Assembly: GCA_023052935.1 (NCBI GenBank)
Contig: CM041292.1
Coordinates: forward strand, 26,928,954 to 26,992,953
From: Piezodorus guildinii
Lineage: Eukaryota > Arthropoda > Insecta > Hemiptera > Pentatomidae
Direction of reading: 5' to 3'
DNA length: 64,000 bases
In this document: positions 1 through 10,540 of the stretch, in pieces
How the letters are laid out: each line of letters starts with the position of its first letter
How positions within the stretch are numbered: position 1 is the first letter of the stretch
Program-made: the position numbers and the translations under genes
The notes under the pieces: model-generated
Told to the model about the DNA's origin: nothing
Database searches by the model: none
Seen by the model: only the letters and a program-made list of their open reading frames with translations

Positions 1-39
1 GACATTTCTATAGCGATGAGTAATTTGGATTCAATAATT

Positions 40-254
40 CAGCAATTTTTTTGTGTGTGAGAAAATTGAAAATTTGGTGGAATATTGTTGTAAACAGTAG
101 CAATGGAATAACAAGTCTGGTCTGTCGTCCAGGTATGTTTTGGTCTTGGCACAACTAAGCTATAATAATTTTTCAGTCTTGTAGAAAAACGATGGTCAAT
201 CTTCCCGACTAGCTCATTCCATCTAAAATATAGCTTCTTCATAATTGAGACCAT
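40..254 (-). pseudogene. possible LINE reverse-transcriptase C-terminal remnant
   Basis: A 71-codon minus-strand reading frame has the pattern often seen at the very end of LINE ORF2 proteins: an Arg-rich TRLKNYY stretch, a Pro-Arg-Pro segment, then YNNIPPNF near the end. No catalytic motif is present and both ends run into AT-rich sequence. It lies upstream of the first visible AGO2 exon, on the other strand, so it is probably intronic debris. It could also be a chance frame. Confidence 0.3.
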
Positions 255-364
255 GTATAATTTTTTGCATACATTACATTAAGGTCCGAAAAAATATATT
301 AATTGATGGGGGTCTTTTATCGATACCCAAAATTACCTTAATAGATTTTCTCTGCACAATTATT

Positions 365-457
365 TCCGTTGAAAACTGGAATTAAAAAATTTTCACAATA
401 GCAATACTTTCTCTTACTAAATATTTCATATATGAGTAAGTCAAAGTAAAAAGTAAC
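365..457 (+). repeat. R930 repeat, terminal fragment
   Basis: This stretch matches the last ~90 bases of the ~0.93-kb interspersed repeat seen in full at 4966-5915: a 'tttccgttgaaaactggaat' segment, then 'ttttcacaatagcaatactt', then an AT-rich end with 'gagtaagtcaaagt', a decayed form of the terminal GAGGTAAGTGAAAGT. Only the terminal part is retained. Confidence 0.6.
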
Positions 458-655
458 TTTAAACAAAATATGTTATGTGAAACTCAAGAGATGTAACATA
501 CAATTCCGAGGTACTCAAATATCTTGCTCCATTTTACAATTTAATCCTTCAAGCATGTTATAGTTTATATTCTGTTTTAGTCTTAAAGTATATATTTAAG
601 TGTTTATAACTCATTTTTTTAATAAGTTATATTATTTAATTTTGATTGTTTTCAG

Positions 656-746
656 GCCAAAAATATTCCAAAAGCCTACCATTATTGTTGGTGCTGATGT
701 CACTCATCCGGCTCCTGACCAGGTCAATGTTCCTTCCATCGCAGCC
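656..746 (+). CDS. AGO2: AGO2-like exon: first catalytic Asp (GADVTH)
   Basis: The acceptor is 'ttttcag' before 656 and the donor is GTAAGT at 747. The first base completes a codon begun upstream and the exon ends in phase 0 after ...PSIAA. It encodes the first PIWI beta strand with the metal-binding Asp. No earlier exon is recognisable in 1-655. Confidence 0.9.
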
Positions 747-3700
747 GTAAGTTTGATTACCATTTTAACATCGAGTTTTAGTGTATTTATAATACTTTAT
801 TTATCTACAGTGTAGTTTGGTTTTTCAGTGGGTTGTAACCCATTAAATGACCGTTTTTAGAATCAGGAAGACCATAAAATTTTAGGTGAGGAAGATGGTT
901 GGGGTTGTGGTCATTAAAGAGAAACACACATGAAAACTCTTGAACTCTGTAAAAAGTGGTAGTCTGTAAGGGCTAGATCAGGGGAGGGAATATGGTCTTG
1001 TGATAGGATCTGTATTGAAACATGAGGTTGGACGTTATCATGAAGGTGAATCGATTCTTTCCTGAATACCAGTGCTGGCAGTTGTTTAATTAAATTTAAA
1101 TGCAATTGGCCGATTTATTGGCAGTATGATGTTGAATCAATTGTTTTTACCTTAGGAATAGAAGACAAATAATAGACCCCAGTCATTAACCATTAACTTT
1201 ATCGCATGGAGATTTTGTTTCGGCATGTTCCCAGGAGGCTGATGTCATAGAATCATCGAACTTAGCGGCATCGATTGTTATACATTATTACCCACTTTTC
1301 TTAACAAGTTATCAGGACCCTGAGAAATGGTTAGTTTTTTTTTTTGTTTTTTTTTACCAGCAAACAGTGAAACACACTTCTTAGTGTTTGTTTCCTTGAA
1401 TGGGACCAAACACTTGATTAATATTCCTTGCTTCCTGGGCAGCCTTTTGCTTGAATTTTACTCATTAAAAAAAAAAAAAAAAAAAAAAAAAATTGTTCAG
1501 AAATTGGGTGTTTCCATGGTGATTAAAGTAGGCAGAAATTAACAATTATTTTAAATAATAATTGTTGTTAGTTCCCGCCTACAATTCACTTTGATGATGC
1601 GGGGTCGAAACGTTAGCAAACTATGAATAGTTAAAACTATTTGATTGTTATTGTTTACTGACTGCCATCCGGACTAATTTCTTCCTGTAACTCTTAACGG
1701 TCAACTAAGTATATCCATTATTCATAATTTTTTTCATTTTTATGTTATTAAATTTATATTGTAGTTTCATTAATATGAAATATTTATTTAGTATTATATT
1801 TATCAACTGCTTAGGTGGCAGCTTCTTATGACCCGAAGGCCTTCAGGTACAACATGATATGGAAGCTTCAGGCGCCGAGGGAGGAAGTGATCAGGGACCT
1901 TGAGAGCATCATGAAGGAACAATTACTCATGTTTTATAGGAATACCAGGCAGAAGCCTCAGACTATCCTCTTTTATAGGGATGGAGTGTCAGAAGGACAG
2001 TTTAAGATAGTAAGTAATTCTGAAAATTTTTTCTATATTTTTTTTAATTCATATTTGTTCAACTACAATTATCTTGTATCTTATTTTATTAATTCATCAG
2101 GGTCATTCATGATCTTTTTTATTGTCATGTACTTTTAGTCAAGTTCCTACAGTAATAATAACAAGCTGTGGAAAACCACCACTCAATAACTAACTCAATG
2201 TAACAAACCTGATTGTCTGTTGTTCGCAGTTTAAATATTTATGATTGGTCTCTGCTCTCCTCCAATAAGCGAAGAAGGTGTCATAAGTGTGCATGTCCTG
2301 CCTTAAGATATAGGAGGGAGGGAGGGGACTCAGGGGTATGGAGGCACTAGCGTCTTTTCTGGTAATTAGATGCTCAAAGCATGTCCCCTTTTTAAATCAG
2401 AAGAGATGAGGTAGTTTAAAATTCTTGAGGAGGTATTGTGAGAGTTCATGAAAGTAGCAGGAGAGGAGGAAGGCGTAATAAAAAAAAAAAAAATTGTGAT
2501 AATATCATCCAATATTACTCTTTAAAAAATCTATATCATTATTTTTTTTTTTAACTAAAAAAAACTAAATCGTAATGTCATATCAAAACAAACAAATGTA
2601 ACATGAAAACACGTTTTATAAACGTTGGACTCCATTTCAAGAAATTCAATATTATTTATCATGAAAGTTTAAAAAAATAAATGATGAAGTCTTATAGAAA
2701 ATGTGGTAATTGAATATTTATGTGTTGAAAGTATGTGAAGTGTATGATATTCATTATCACCGAAGCTCACGAATTTTCACGTATCTGTTCTCTCGCAGTG
2801 TAGCGTAAAAAGAGGGCAAGCTTGGGGCACCTAGTTACCTAAAAAGGTCCTAGATATAGCTTGTGTGACAGACAATTTTTTACAGGTTTTAGATGCTAGT
2901 TAGAGAGACTCTCTTAGGGCTCTCCAAGCTTCTCTAAAGTCAGAGAAAATGGTCCCAACGGACAAAAGTTCCAATTTGTGTACTTGTGATGTTGCAAATA
3001 TCATAAAGTGAGTTTAATATTTAAAATCATAAAAGGACAGGGGGGCTGTGGATAAGAGAAAAGTCAACCTTCAGGTTAAGGAATTGATGACAAAAAAAGC
3101 AAATCTGCTCCAAGAAGCACTTCAGAAAGCTGAATATTTGGCTACAGAGATTCAAACATTAAAGAAAAGCTCTTAAAGTTTATATAGATATATTGATTGT
3201 AAATAATTTTTAGTCAGATTTGTAAATATTGATAATTACTAACAGCAGTATTCAATTTCATCATAATTCATTGGTAAGTCAACTTAAACAACTACAATTT
3301 CGGGATCACTTGTAGCTGGGTGGCTAGCGTAACAGCCTCCCATACCAAAGGTCACTGGTTCAAATCCGCAGGTGGTCCTAGGATTTTTTAATGGGAGTAA
3401 AAAATCCTTAGTTACGCCGTCCTTCAGAGGGGACGTTAAAAGGTGGTCCCGAGCCTGTGCGATGTCAGGTACTCGTTAAAGATCCCTATCCTAATAAAAC
3501 CTGGATAGGCAAAATTTAGGACTCCCACTGTAGCATCGTCCGATTAGCCATAGTAGCATAAAGTGACGTTAAATAAATAAACAAACAAACAACTACAATT
3601 TCAGCTGGTGTCGGGTAGATATAGTTGAATCTTATCATAAAGTAATTAGTCATTTATATATATATCTAGTATACCACATTAATTATAATTATTCTTTGTT

Positions 3701-4668
3701 TTGTCGATTTTCACCGAGACTTGGCCAGATAAAAGACTTCTTACAATATGGAAAAGTCAGGGAATCTCTTTGAGCTGATTTGCTTGCCAATCTATAATCT
3801 ACTGTTTTTCCAATGCATGAAGAAATTGAGTTTCCGTACGGACTGGCGGAGTGATGATTAATTGAAATAAACTAAGTTGATAGAAAATAAGGGTTTCAAA
3901 CTTTACTTTTTTCATTCAAACTATTAATTATAATTATGCTAAACTAATAAGGTATTTAATTTCTGATAAAGTAACTGTCTGCCAATTTCCAAATTAAACA
4001 AAACCAACGCAACAGAATGCTTGTTACATTTTTGAGGTTAAAAGAAAACATCATTAAAATGGCTTTCATATTCTCCCTGAATGGGAAAACAATATATCAT
4101 GGTTATTTCCATCTGTGACTTAACCTAGTGTTTCAACTGGGAAAAGTACTATCGCTGTTCAACTGTACTACTACTATTTGGTAATATCCCACACTATTGC
4201 TAATTGCTAATAAGGAAATAGACATTGGTACATAGGTGACCTTTTTTTTTTTTTTTTTATACCATTATAGGTAAGTGGGAGAGCCCGTGGCTGAGTGGTT
4301 AGCACGCTGGCCTGCCACGCTGAAGTTGTGAGTTCGAATCCCAGTCCCAGGAGGCCTTTTTTCAAGCATACATATAAATGGGGATTCACTCACAATCTTT
4401 CCCGGGTATGTGGGACCCATCAGCTAATTGATAGCCACCCACAAGAATAGGCATAGGGAGTGATGACCCTACTCTATAAAATGTCATCGAGTATCGCGGT
4501 GTGTAATATAAACCATACCGCGCGGCTAAGGCCTGTCGCGCCAAACGAAAAAAAAAAATATATATATATATACATATATATATATATTAATAATTTATAC
4601 ATATACATATAATAATACTATATAATATATATATATATATATACATATATACATATAATATATAATAT

Positions 4669-4702
<34 letters not shown>

Positions 4703-7700
4703 AGTGATTGGTTCTAGCCACGAATTCCATATAAACATAATGTTTTCCATCAAATTTTTTATTCAGGAACTGTCATATAATTTTCAATCGGAGCAACCAA
4801 TAGAGCGTGTCAATCAGAGTGTGAGAAAATGTTAGACAATGAAAGTTACAGGCGACCTCCAGCCAAAAGACACATACATATAAAAATTAAAAATTGAGTG
4901 CATATTGTTAATTATTTATTATTTAAAGGTTTTTGAACACTATCAGTTATTAATTAGTAAAAATCTGGTGCTCGCAACACCCGACTTTCACTTACCTCTG
5001 TTGTTAAAATCAATTTAAGAATTTTAAAATACATTTAAAGACACAAATAAGTTTTTAACGAATTAATTATTTTTAATTTCAATAGAAACATGTACTTTAT
5101 TAAATAATCTATTATATTTTGATCAACAAAATCAGTTAGTTTTATCGGCTTTTCATCACTCTTGATTAACCTTGAAAATTCCGTACATTAGATAATATTT
5201 TTTCTAAACTCTTTAGCTATCCAACAGTATATTATACATCTATATGACTATTCTTACTATTATACATATATATTACTATCTACATACTATTCTTGTGTTC
5301 AAAAACACAAAAATTGTAAAAAAAAAAAAAAAAAAAAGATGTTTGCAATTTTCTCCTTTAGTTGTTTATCAAATTCGCTCAACTTACATATTTACCTGTT
5401 ATTTATCAATGTTAATAAGAAGAAGTACCAATTTTTTTTATATCTATAAAATTAGAGGTACTTTAGAGGAAGAAAATTTAAAATATATGCTTTTAAGCCC
5501 TGTCAGACTATTTCAATAAGAATGAAACCTACATCATATAAAGCCCATCAATTTTTACATCGATATATATAGAGTTTAATCAAAATCGTAAGAGCCGTTT
5601 TTGAGTATATCGTAAAAAGGTGCAAAGTGCATGTTATAAAGTGGCTCATCTGGTTAGCTGATTTTAATGAAAAAGATTCTGTAACATCTCGGGCGTATAG
5701 TTGTCTTAAATATGTAATTTCAGTTTCATAGCAATATTAGTTTTTCCCCGTGAGTTACCAGACACACGCTCACACAGACCTTTTTGCGGGACTTGGTCAT
5801 TTGAACTCAGGGGACCCTAAAACGTGTATTTCCGTTCAAAACTGGAATTCAAAAATGATCACAATACTTTCCCTAACTATATATTTCACATAGAGGTAGG
5901 TAAGTGAAAGTAAAAATAGCAAAGGCAGATACCTGTATCTTAATTTTATTTATTTATGTTTTGTTAGCCCAATACTAGATTTATGTAATCTAATTTACAG
6001 CTTTTATTATTTGTAATTGTTCGTTTTTATTTGTTTTCTTTCTTATTTGTCTTATAATTTTTACAGATCTTGGATCAAGAATTGATGGCAATCAGGAGGG
6101 CTTGCCAGAGCCTTAGCCAAGATTACAAACCTCCGATTACATTTATTGTCGTACAGAAACGACATCATACAAGATTCTTTCCTGACAGGAGGGACGCAGA
6201 TGGTTTGTGTTAAAATTGTATTATAATTATTTTTCATTTTCATTGCAACTTACAACATGCATTCTCAAATACGGTTAGAATACAAGAATGTCAAATAGAA
6301 TTTATATTTATATAAAATTTTATTTAGAAAAATTGGTGTGCGCAACACATGACTTTCACTTACTTTTGTTGTTAGAATTAACTTAAGAATTTTTAAATAC
6401 AGTTAGAGATGAAAATAAATTAATTACATTGAGTTTCAACGTGTGTTTTATTGATGATCTTTTATATTATTATCTGCGACAATCAGTCACTTTTATCTGC
6501 TTTTCATCACCCTTTGGATTTTGAATTAGTTCAACTTATGTATTTATCTGTTAGCTATCAATGCTAACAAGATGATATAATTATTTTTATGGAAACAACA
6601 AAATTAAAAGGTACTTAATTACATAAGAAGAAAATTTGAAATATCGGCATTTAAGCCCTGTCATGCTATTTCAATCAGAATGAAACTTACATGATATTAA
6701 AGCCCATTAAATTTTACATCGAAATAACAATTTTAATTTTAAATAGTTTCAGCCATTTATTGAGAAAATTGTAAAAAGGTGCTAATGCATGGTTTGGCAC
6801 AATGATAAGCTGTATAAACACCAGGAGGATATTGTGACATATATGAGGAAGAGACGATTGGCTTTTTACGGTGACATTGCCCGTATGAATTCCAAAATAT
6901 TAACCAACAGGATCTTCTAGTGGCAGGAAGAGGCAAGGCCTCCAAGAACAAATGGTTCGCATCGAGACCAGAGGGAACAAATAGACAGAGGAGAGACTCA
7001 TAGTAAAAAAATGAAGGAATATTGGAAGAAGAGAAAGAAGACCTTTACGAAGAATGGATACTAGCCCTATGGTCCCCAGTTTTTTTTTTTTTTTTTTTTT
7101 TTTTTCTAAACTTAAGAATAGTAACATAGATGAATCATATACTGTTGAAAAGCTTAAGATTTTTAGAAAAAATATATCATATACAAAGTTGTAGGATGTA
7201 ATGGAAAGTGATGAAAAGCAATAAAACTGAGTAATTATTGTATATAATCATTTCTATTGTTAAAATATTTAATCTAAAACAAATGTTTCCATCCTAATCC
7301 TAAAGGACAAATTGAGCGCCATGCCGATTTTTGAGGAAGTCCCCGCCAGGCCTTGGTGCTATTTAAGAGCGCTACACAATGGAAACAATCACGATTTAGT
7401 GTCCAAAATTCTTGATCTAATTAAGATTTATTAAAAATCCTTTTTTTTTTCATTTATGAATATGGGATGTCCTTCGTCAGTGAGAGTGAATAAATTACTC
7501 CTATTAGCATCTTTAAATATTTTTCAAAGTTGCTTATTTAATACAATTTTTTTATTGGACCAATTTATTCTATATTGGAGCATTTAAATTGAAAGAAATG
7601 ACCTATTATCCGCTTCTATAAAGGTTTATGCGTTTATAATCACCTTACTCAGGAATTTACCACGTATACAGGATTTATAATGAATTATTGTTTAAAGGAA

Positions 7701-10540
7701 AAAATCGACAAATTTAACTTAGCAAAATAATATATTTTCAATACTTATCCTGTGAATAAAAATCGGTCAGCTGCCATGTTAAAAAGTTTAATTCTTAACT
7801 TCATTTAAAATTTCTTGAATTGATTTTAACAACAATGGTGTTGTTGTGTGTTGTACCCACCCTAATTTTAAAATTTAAACATTTAATAATAAATATTTTG
7901 TGTTTGGACAGGTCGTAATTTCAACGTGCCAGCTGGTACAGTCGTTGACACCGAGATCACTCACCCGACTGAATTAGACTTCTATTTAGTTAGTCATGCT
8001 AGTATACAGGTAAGCAAGCGTACATTATTTTTTATAAATATTTGTTGTGATCATGAATCATTTCTAAACTCTACAAACTGATTTTGTTTATTTTACTTTT
8101 TTTTTTTTTTTTTTTTAGGGTACAGCGCGACCCACGAAGTATCACCTGCTATGGGATGATTCTAATCTATCAGAGCAGACTTTAGAAGAGATAACTTACT
8201 ATCTTTGTCATCTCTTCACCAGGTAATTCAACAGATATTTTCATATATATTTTTTTTTTTTTTTTTTTTTATTCGTGAGAAGATCTCCAAGCACTGGCAA
8301 GAAACAAAACGAATTTTCATGCCTAAAAAAGAATTTACTAAAGATGTTCTGTTATGTTTTAACTTTATAAAATTAACCACCAGTGTATACACCAAAGGAT
8401 GCATTTTGTACGCTAAGAATTGATTTTTTCAAAATAAGTTTTTGGACATAGATAAGAGCTGAAATAAAAATAAAATGTATGCTGAATGAATGTGAATTCC
8501 ATGTCAAAATAACGACTTGTAAAGCTACCCAAGAATCTACCATTTTTTGTTATTTTCATAAGAATGTAATTGCACCTCAGCCAGGCCATGTGCCATTCAA
8601 AGGGACCTTATGTTGGTGAATGCAGTGGATGGGGAAGGTCATGTCATGTAAGCGTTTCCAGGATGGATTTTACTAGTTTTACAACACGGTTATGTTTGCT
8701 CGTAGTGTCCATTTTTCCTCTAGGACTTGTAGTCTATAGTGTAGACCCAATCTCTCATAATATTGGGTTGGTAAATAAGTCCTTTCGGTTTTTCAGTTTA
8801 TTTTTATGTCACTATGATATACTTCTTATCTGACAAATTAATCCTTAAGTTGGATTGTTTATAATATGTCAACAACTATATCTGTTAAATCTTGCTGAAA
8901 CTAGCTTAGTAAACATTTCCTATTCTATTGCACTGTGAATATGGAAGAAAATATCTTTTTTAAGGATATATTTTGTTGTATTATTTAAAAAAGGTAAGCG
9001 TGCTGGAGAAGCTCATAGAAAAATTTGCCAAATTTCATTCAGTAAATTTTGGCATCAATTATACTCAATAATCTGGTCACCTTCATGAAATTGAAACAAG
9101 CAATGTTAAGGCCATTGTTGATCAAAATCTCACCCAATCACTGCAAGTGATTGCTATAGCTCTAAATCTGTCAAAAACCATTTGCACAAGCTTGGCTATG
9201 TTTCCAGACTTACTGTCACTCTCTAAAGTCAACTTGGCAACTAGCATGCTCTTTGTGATTCACTATGGAAACAGCAACAAGATGACCCATTTTTGAAAAG
9301 GTTAATTACAGGAGATGGAAAATAGATATTTTACTATTATCTAGTCCATAGAAAATCTTGGGGACCTAGTTTTGAAACTCTTATGAGAATGTCAAAACCC
9401 GGATTGTATCCAAAGAAGATAATGCTTTCCATATGGTGGGATTTCAAGGATGTTATTTTCTATGAGCTCTTGCCATCGGGACAAACAATTGATTCAACTC
9501 TATACAATTACCAAAATTGGATCAATCAATTAAAAATTAACGCCCAGAACTGGCAAATCAGGATGTTGTGTTCCACTTAGACAACGAACACTAGGCCCCA
9601 CACCTCAATAAATTATTGAGCCTTGGATGGGACCTCTTGCCCCACCCTCTCTATTCACCAGACCTAGCTCCAACTGACTACCATTTATTCTGGTCTCTGC
9701 AAAGCTTCATGAATGAAATGAAATCCCAAAAGGGAGTGGACATCAAGAACCGCTTGGATCAGTTTTTTAACAATAAACTCCAGACATTTTATAAACATGG
9801 CATTATGCAGTCAGTAGAAAGATGGGGAAGAGTCATATCATAATGTCTGGTCAATATGTTGTAAATTAAAATAAATTTTATTTCTATAATACATCGAGTT
9901 TTATTTCAACCTGAAAAACCGAAAGGACATATTTGCCAACCCAATAGTGGTCATTTTGATTTTGAGCTGCACATAATAAATTATGCAAATAATTTATGCA
10001 GTGCTGATCCCACCAAATTTACTGAAGAAGCTTCGAACCCTAGATATACAGCTTTGCAAATGATTTTTCATTGCCAGTCACAACAGTGACAAAAAGTCAT
10101 TCGTAAAGCACTCAATATCCTTGCTTCTGTGTCCTGTCATAGGTAATGTATTCAAATTATTTTATGAAAAATAAGAACTAATTCAAGATCCTAATAAAAA
10201 ACAAAAAACTTGATATTTCTAAAGTTTAATAACTTTTTTTTCTTTTTTAGATGCACCCGTTCAGTCTCCTACCCCGCACCTACTTATTATGCTCACCTCG
10301 CCGCATTCCGTGCTAGGGCATATACAGATGCAGATAGGTAAGTTTATACCCTCCAAATCGTAAATTTTTATATCTATAAAACATTGAACATTCAATGGTT
10401 TTGATGTAACAACTATTCATAATAAGAAATTCATTTTAATGTTTTATTCCAGGCTGCAACTGAACAAACTTCAAGATGAACAGGTTAAAAGGACGGTGAA
10501 GGATTCGGTCTGTAAAAATAATCCAATGTACTATGTTTAA
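656..10540 (+). CDS. AGO2: Argonaute-2-like protein, PIWI domain exons (3' part of gene)
   Basis: Seven exons join in frame with GT-AG introns: 656-746, 1815-2009, 6067-6202, 7912-8009, 8119-8222, 10251-10337 and 10453-10540. They encode about 265 residues, a nearly complete PIWI (RNase H-like slicer) domain ending NNPMYYV. The DEDH catalytic tetrad is intact: Asp in GADVTH (codon 696-698), the glutamate finger in PREEVIRDL (1884-1886), Asp in [10 protein letters not shown] (1980-1982) and His in YYAHL (10294-10296). [22 protein letters not shown] and the tail are typical of the family. [13 protein letters not shown] in place of the AGO1 VGSMD pattern, and the NPMYYV end favour insect AGO2 over AGO1. 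AGO2 is known to load siRNAs in cytoplasmic RISC and cleave target RNA. PAZ and MID exons must lie before the window. Introns are full of transposons; the largest run is 2010-6066. Confidence 0.93.
880..1110 (-). pseudogene. decayed mariner (DD34D) transposase fragment
   Basis: The minus strand reads [11 protein letters not shown] (the mariner H-DNARPH motif around the second catalytic Asp) followed about 30 residues later by [11 protein letters not shown] (the SPDLAPSDYHLF motif with the third Asp). The usual HPPY before SPDL is lost and only the C-terminal third is recognisable. It sits in AGO2 intron 1 against the gene's direction. No clear terminal repeat was found. Confidence 0.7.
1575..1722 (+). 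repeat. copy of a repeated 3' tail with GATGATG...GAAACGTT motif
   Basis: The block shares 'gatgatg', 'gggtcgaaacgttagcaaac', a 'gaatagttaaaactatt' hairpin, 'ccggactaatttcttcctgtaa' and 'cggtcaact' with 25316-25460 and 49135-49270, in the same order. The shared layout of three copies shows a transposon terminus family. Such hairpin-GAAACG tails are common at Penelope-like element ends; that assignment is inference. Confidence 0.6.
1815..2009 (+). CDS. AGO2: AGO2-like exon: glutamate finger and second Asp
   Basis: Starts after acceptor 'ttag' (1811-1814) with GTG (Val) continuing VAASYDP, and ends in phase 0 before donor GTAAGT at 2010. Its 65 codons hold PREEVIRDL with the glutamate finger and [10 protein letters not shown] with the second catalytic Asp. 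Confidence 0.93.
2430..2910. repeat. diverged copy of the 34.5-kb inverted-repeat element and its flank
   Basis: 'gaggtattgtgagagttcat', the following A-rich run, 'gctcacgaattttcacgtat' and a 3' segment with 'agagggcaagcttgg' and 'cacctagttacc' occur in the same order as in 34558-34980. Only one clear end motif (TCACGAATTTTCAC) remains. It lies in AGO2 intron 2. Confidence 0.5.
3305..3591 (+). repeat. SINE-A, tRNA-derived, near full length
   Basis: The tRNA-like head has an A-box-like 'tagctgggtggctagcgtaa' and a B box 'ggttcaaatcc' (3357-3367). The body contains 'cctaggattttttaatggga' and ends in 'aaataaataaacaaacaaac'. At least five more copies occur (16.1, 23.2, 27.0, 48.7 and 53.9 kb, all minus). 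Transcription by Pol III from the internal promoter is expected from the class, not shown. Confidence 0.85.
3740..4160. repeat. diverged repeat shared with 28.7 kb
   Basis: Segments such as 'ctccctgaatgggaaaacaa' followed by 'tatatcatgg' and 'ccatctgtgacttaac' recur at 28710-28760. Nothing coding is visible. A further related piece (gagcaaccaatagagcgtgtcaat) lies at 4791-4814. Confidence 0.45.
4274..4553 (+). repeat. SINE-B, tRNA-derived
   Basis: The head reads like a Ser/Leu-type tRNA 5' half: 'gtggctgagtggttagcacg' (A box), with B box 'agttcgaatccc' at 4331-4342. A ~200-bp body follows, ending in an A-rich tail at ~4541. The extra body, A tail and neighbouring (TA)n argue for a SINE rather than a functional tRNA gene. 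Confidence 0.8.
4554..4706. repeat. (TA)n microsatellite
   Basis: About 150 bases of nearly pure alternating TA with short interruptions, directly after the SINE-B tail. It probably expanded from that tail. Confidence 0.9.
4966..5915 (+). repeat. R930 interspersed repeat, near full length
   Basis: The copy runs from 'aaatctggtgctcgcaacac' and ACTTTCACTTACCTC (4984-4998) to 'gaggtaggtaagtgaaagt' ending at 5911. The two ends are 15-bp inverted repeats, so the unit behaves like a DNA-transposon-type element. The frames are short and I recognise no protein. It contains the family's hallmark 'ttgcgggacttggtcatttg' and 'actcaggggaccctaaaacg' blocks. It fills part of AGO2 intron 2. Confidence 0.75.
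6067..6202 (+). CDS. AGO2: AGO2-like exon: QKRHHTRFF segment
   Basis: Acceptor 'tttttacag' ends at 6066 and the donor is GTTTGT at 6203. Starts in phase 0 and ends with one base of a split Gly codon. It encodes ELMAIRRAC...[19 protein letters not shown], the lysine- and histidine-rich strand near the guide 5'-phosphate pocket in PIWI domains. Confidence 0.92.
6328..6790 (+). repeat. R930 repeat, 5' half
   Basis: A second plus-oriented copy begins 'ttggtgtgcgcaacacatga' and ACTTTCACTTAC, follows the family order to 'attgtaaaaaggtgctaatg', then stops where LINE-H sequence begins. A tandem arrangement with the 4966 copy is broken by exon 6067-6202. Confidence 0.7.
6805..7105 (+). pseudogene. 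LINE-H remnant (RT C-terminal tail)
   Basis: The plus strand reads [15 protein letters not shown] and then a Glu/Lys-rich tail. This resembles the [KR]RLxFYGHxxRM segment near the end of some insect LINE ORF2 proteins. A stop follows within ten codons and a long T run (7080-7105) ends the block. The same C-terminal class appears on the minus strand at 16500-16930. Confidence 0.55.
7107..7875 (-). repeat. R930 repeat, minus orientation, split
   Basis: 7107-7290 matches the middle of the minus-oriented copy at 43860-44030; 7795-7875 matches its end ('gattttaacaacaatggtg', then a 'tgtgtgttg' run). The ~500 bases between are unlike R930 and may be an insertion I cannot classify. The copy ends ~36 bases before the AGO2 exon at 7912. 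Confidence 0.55.
7912..8009 (+). CDS. AGO2: AGO2-like exon: [12 protein letters not shown]
   Basis: Acceptor 'ggacag' ends at 7911 and donor GTAAGC starts at 8010. The first two bases complete the split Gly codon (G|GT); ends in phase 0. It encodes [20 protein letters not shown], a strongly conserved PIWI stretch. Confidence 0.93.
8119..8222 (+). CDS. AGO2: AGO2-like exon: [14 protein letters not shown]
   Basis: Follows a very long T tract (about 8096-8116) and AG at 8117-8118. Donor GTAATT at 8223; the exon ends two bases into an Arg codon completed by the exon at 10251. The intron from 8010 is only 109 bases. It encodes [14 protein letters not shown] and the YYLCHLFTR segment. Confidence 0.92.
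8763..9944 (+). mobile_element. mariner-family element with both TIRs and TA target duplication
   Basis: A 1182-bp element has 34-bp terminal inverted repeats (8763-8796 and 9911-9944, two mismatches, outer end TTGGGTTGG) and TA on both sides (8761-8762, 9945-9946). The decayed transposase begins near 8941 (MEEN). Later pieces read ITGD-K (first Asp, stop just after), [16 protein letters not shown] (9383-9580), FHLDNEH (second Asp) and [15 protein letters not shown] (9616-9843, third Asp). All three catalytic aspartates are visible, but stops and frameshifts make it non-autonomous. It sits in the AGO2 intron 8223-10250 in gene orientation. Confidence 0.93.
10251..10337 (+). CDS. AGO2: AGO2-like exon: catalytic His
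   Basis: Acceptor 'cttttttag' ends at 10250 and donor GTAAGT starts at 10338. One base completes the Arg codon; ends with AG of another split Arg. It encodes [19 protein letters not shown] with the catalytic His codon at 10294-10296. Confidence 0.94.
10453..10540 (+). CDS. AGO2: AGO2-like terminal exon and stop
   Basis: Acceptor 'attccag' ends at 10452. The first base completes Arg; the exon encodes a Lys-rich stretch and NNPMYYV, with TAA at 10538-10540. The conserved C-terminal carboxylate region that helps bind the guide 5' end is therefore complete. Confidence 0.93.

Noticed and set aside
4288..4345. functional tRNA gene
   Set aside because: A and B boxes are present but the 3' half does not close an acceptor stem, and a ~200-bp body with A-rich tail follows; SINE-B instead. 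The same reasoning applies to 3313, 13178, 26080 and 29650.
656..10540. PIWI-clade (piRNA) or AGO1 gene
   Set aside because: [13 protein letters not shown] and NPMYYV fit AGO2; AGO1 hallmarks such as VGSMDAHPSRY and the YFA end are absent, and PIWI-clade signatures are not seen.
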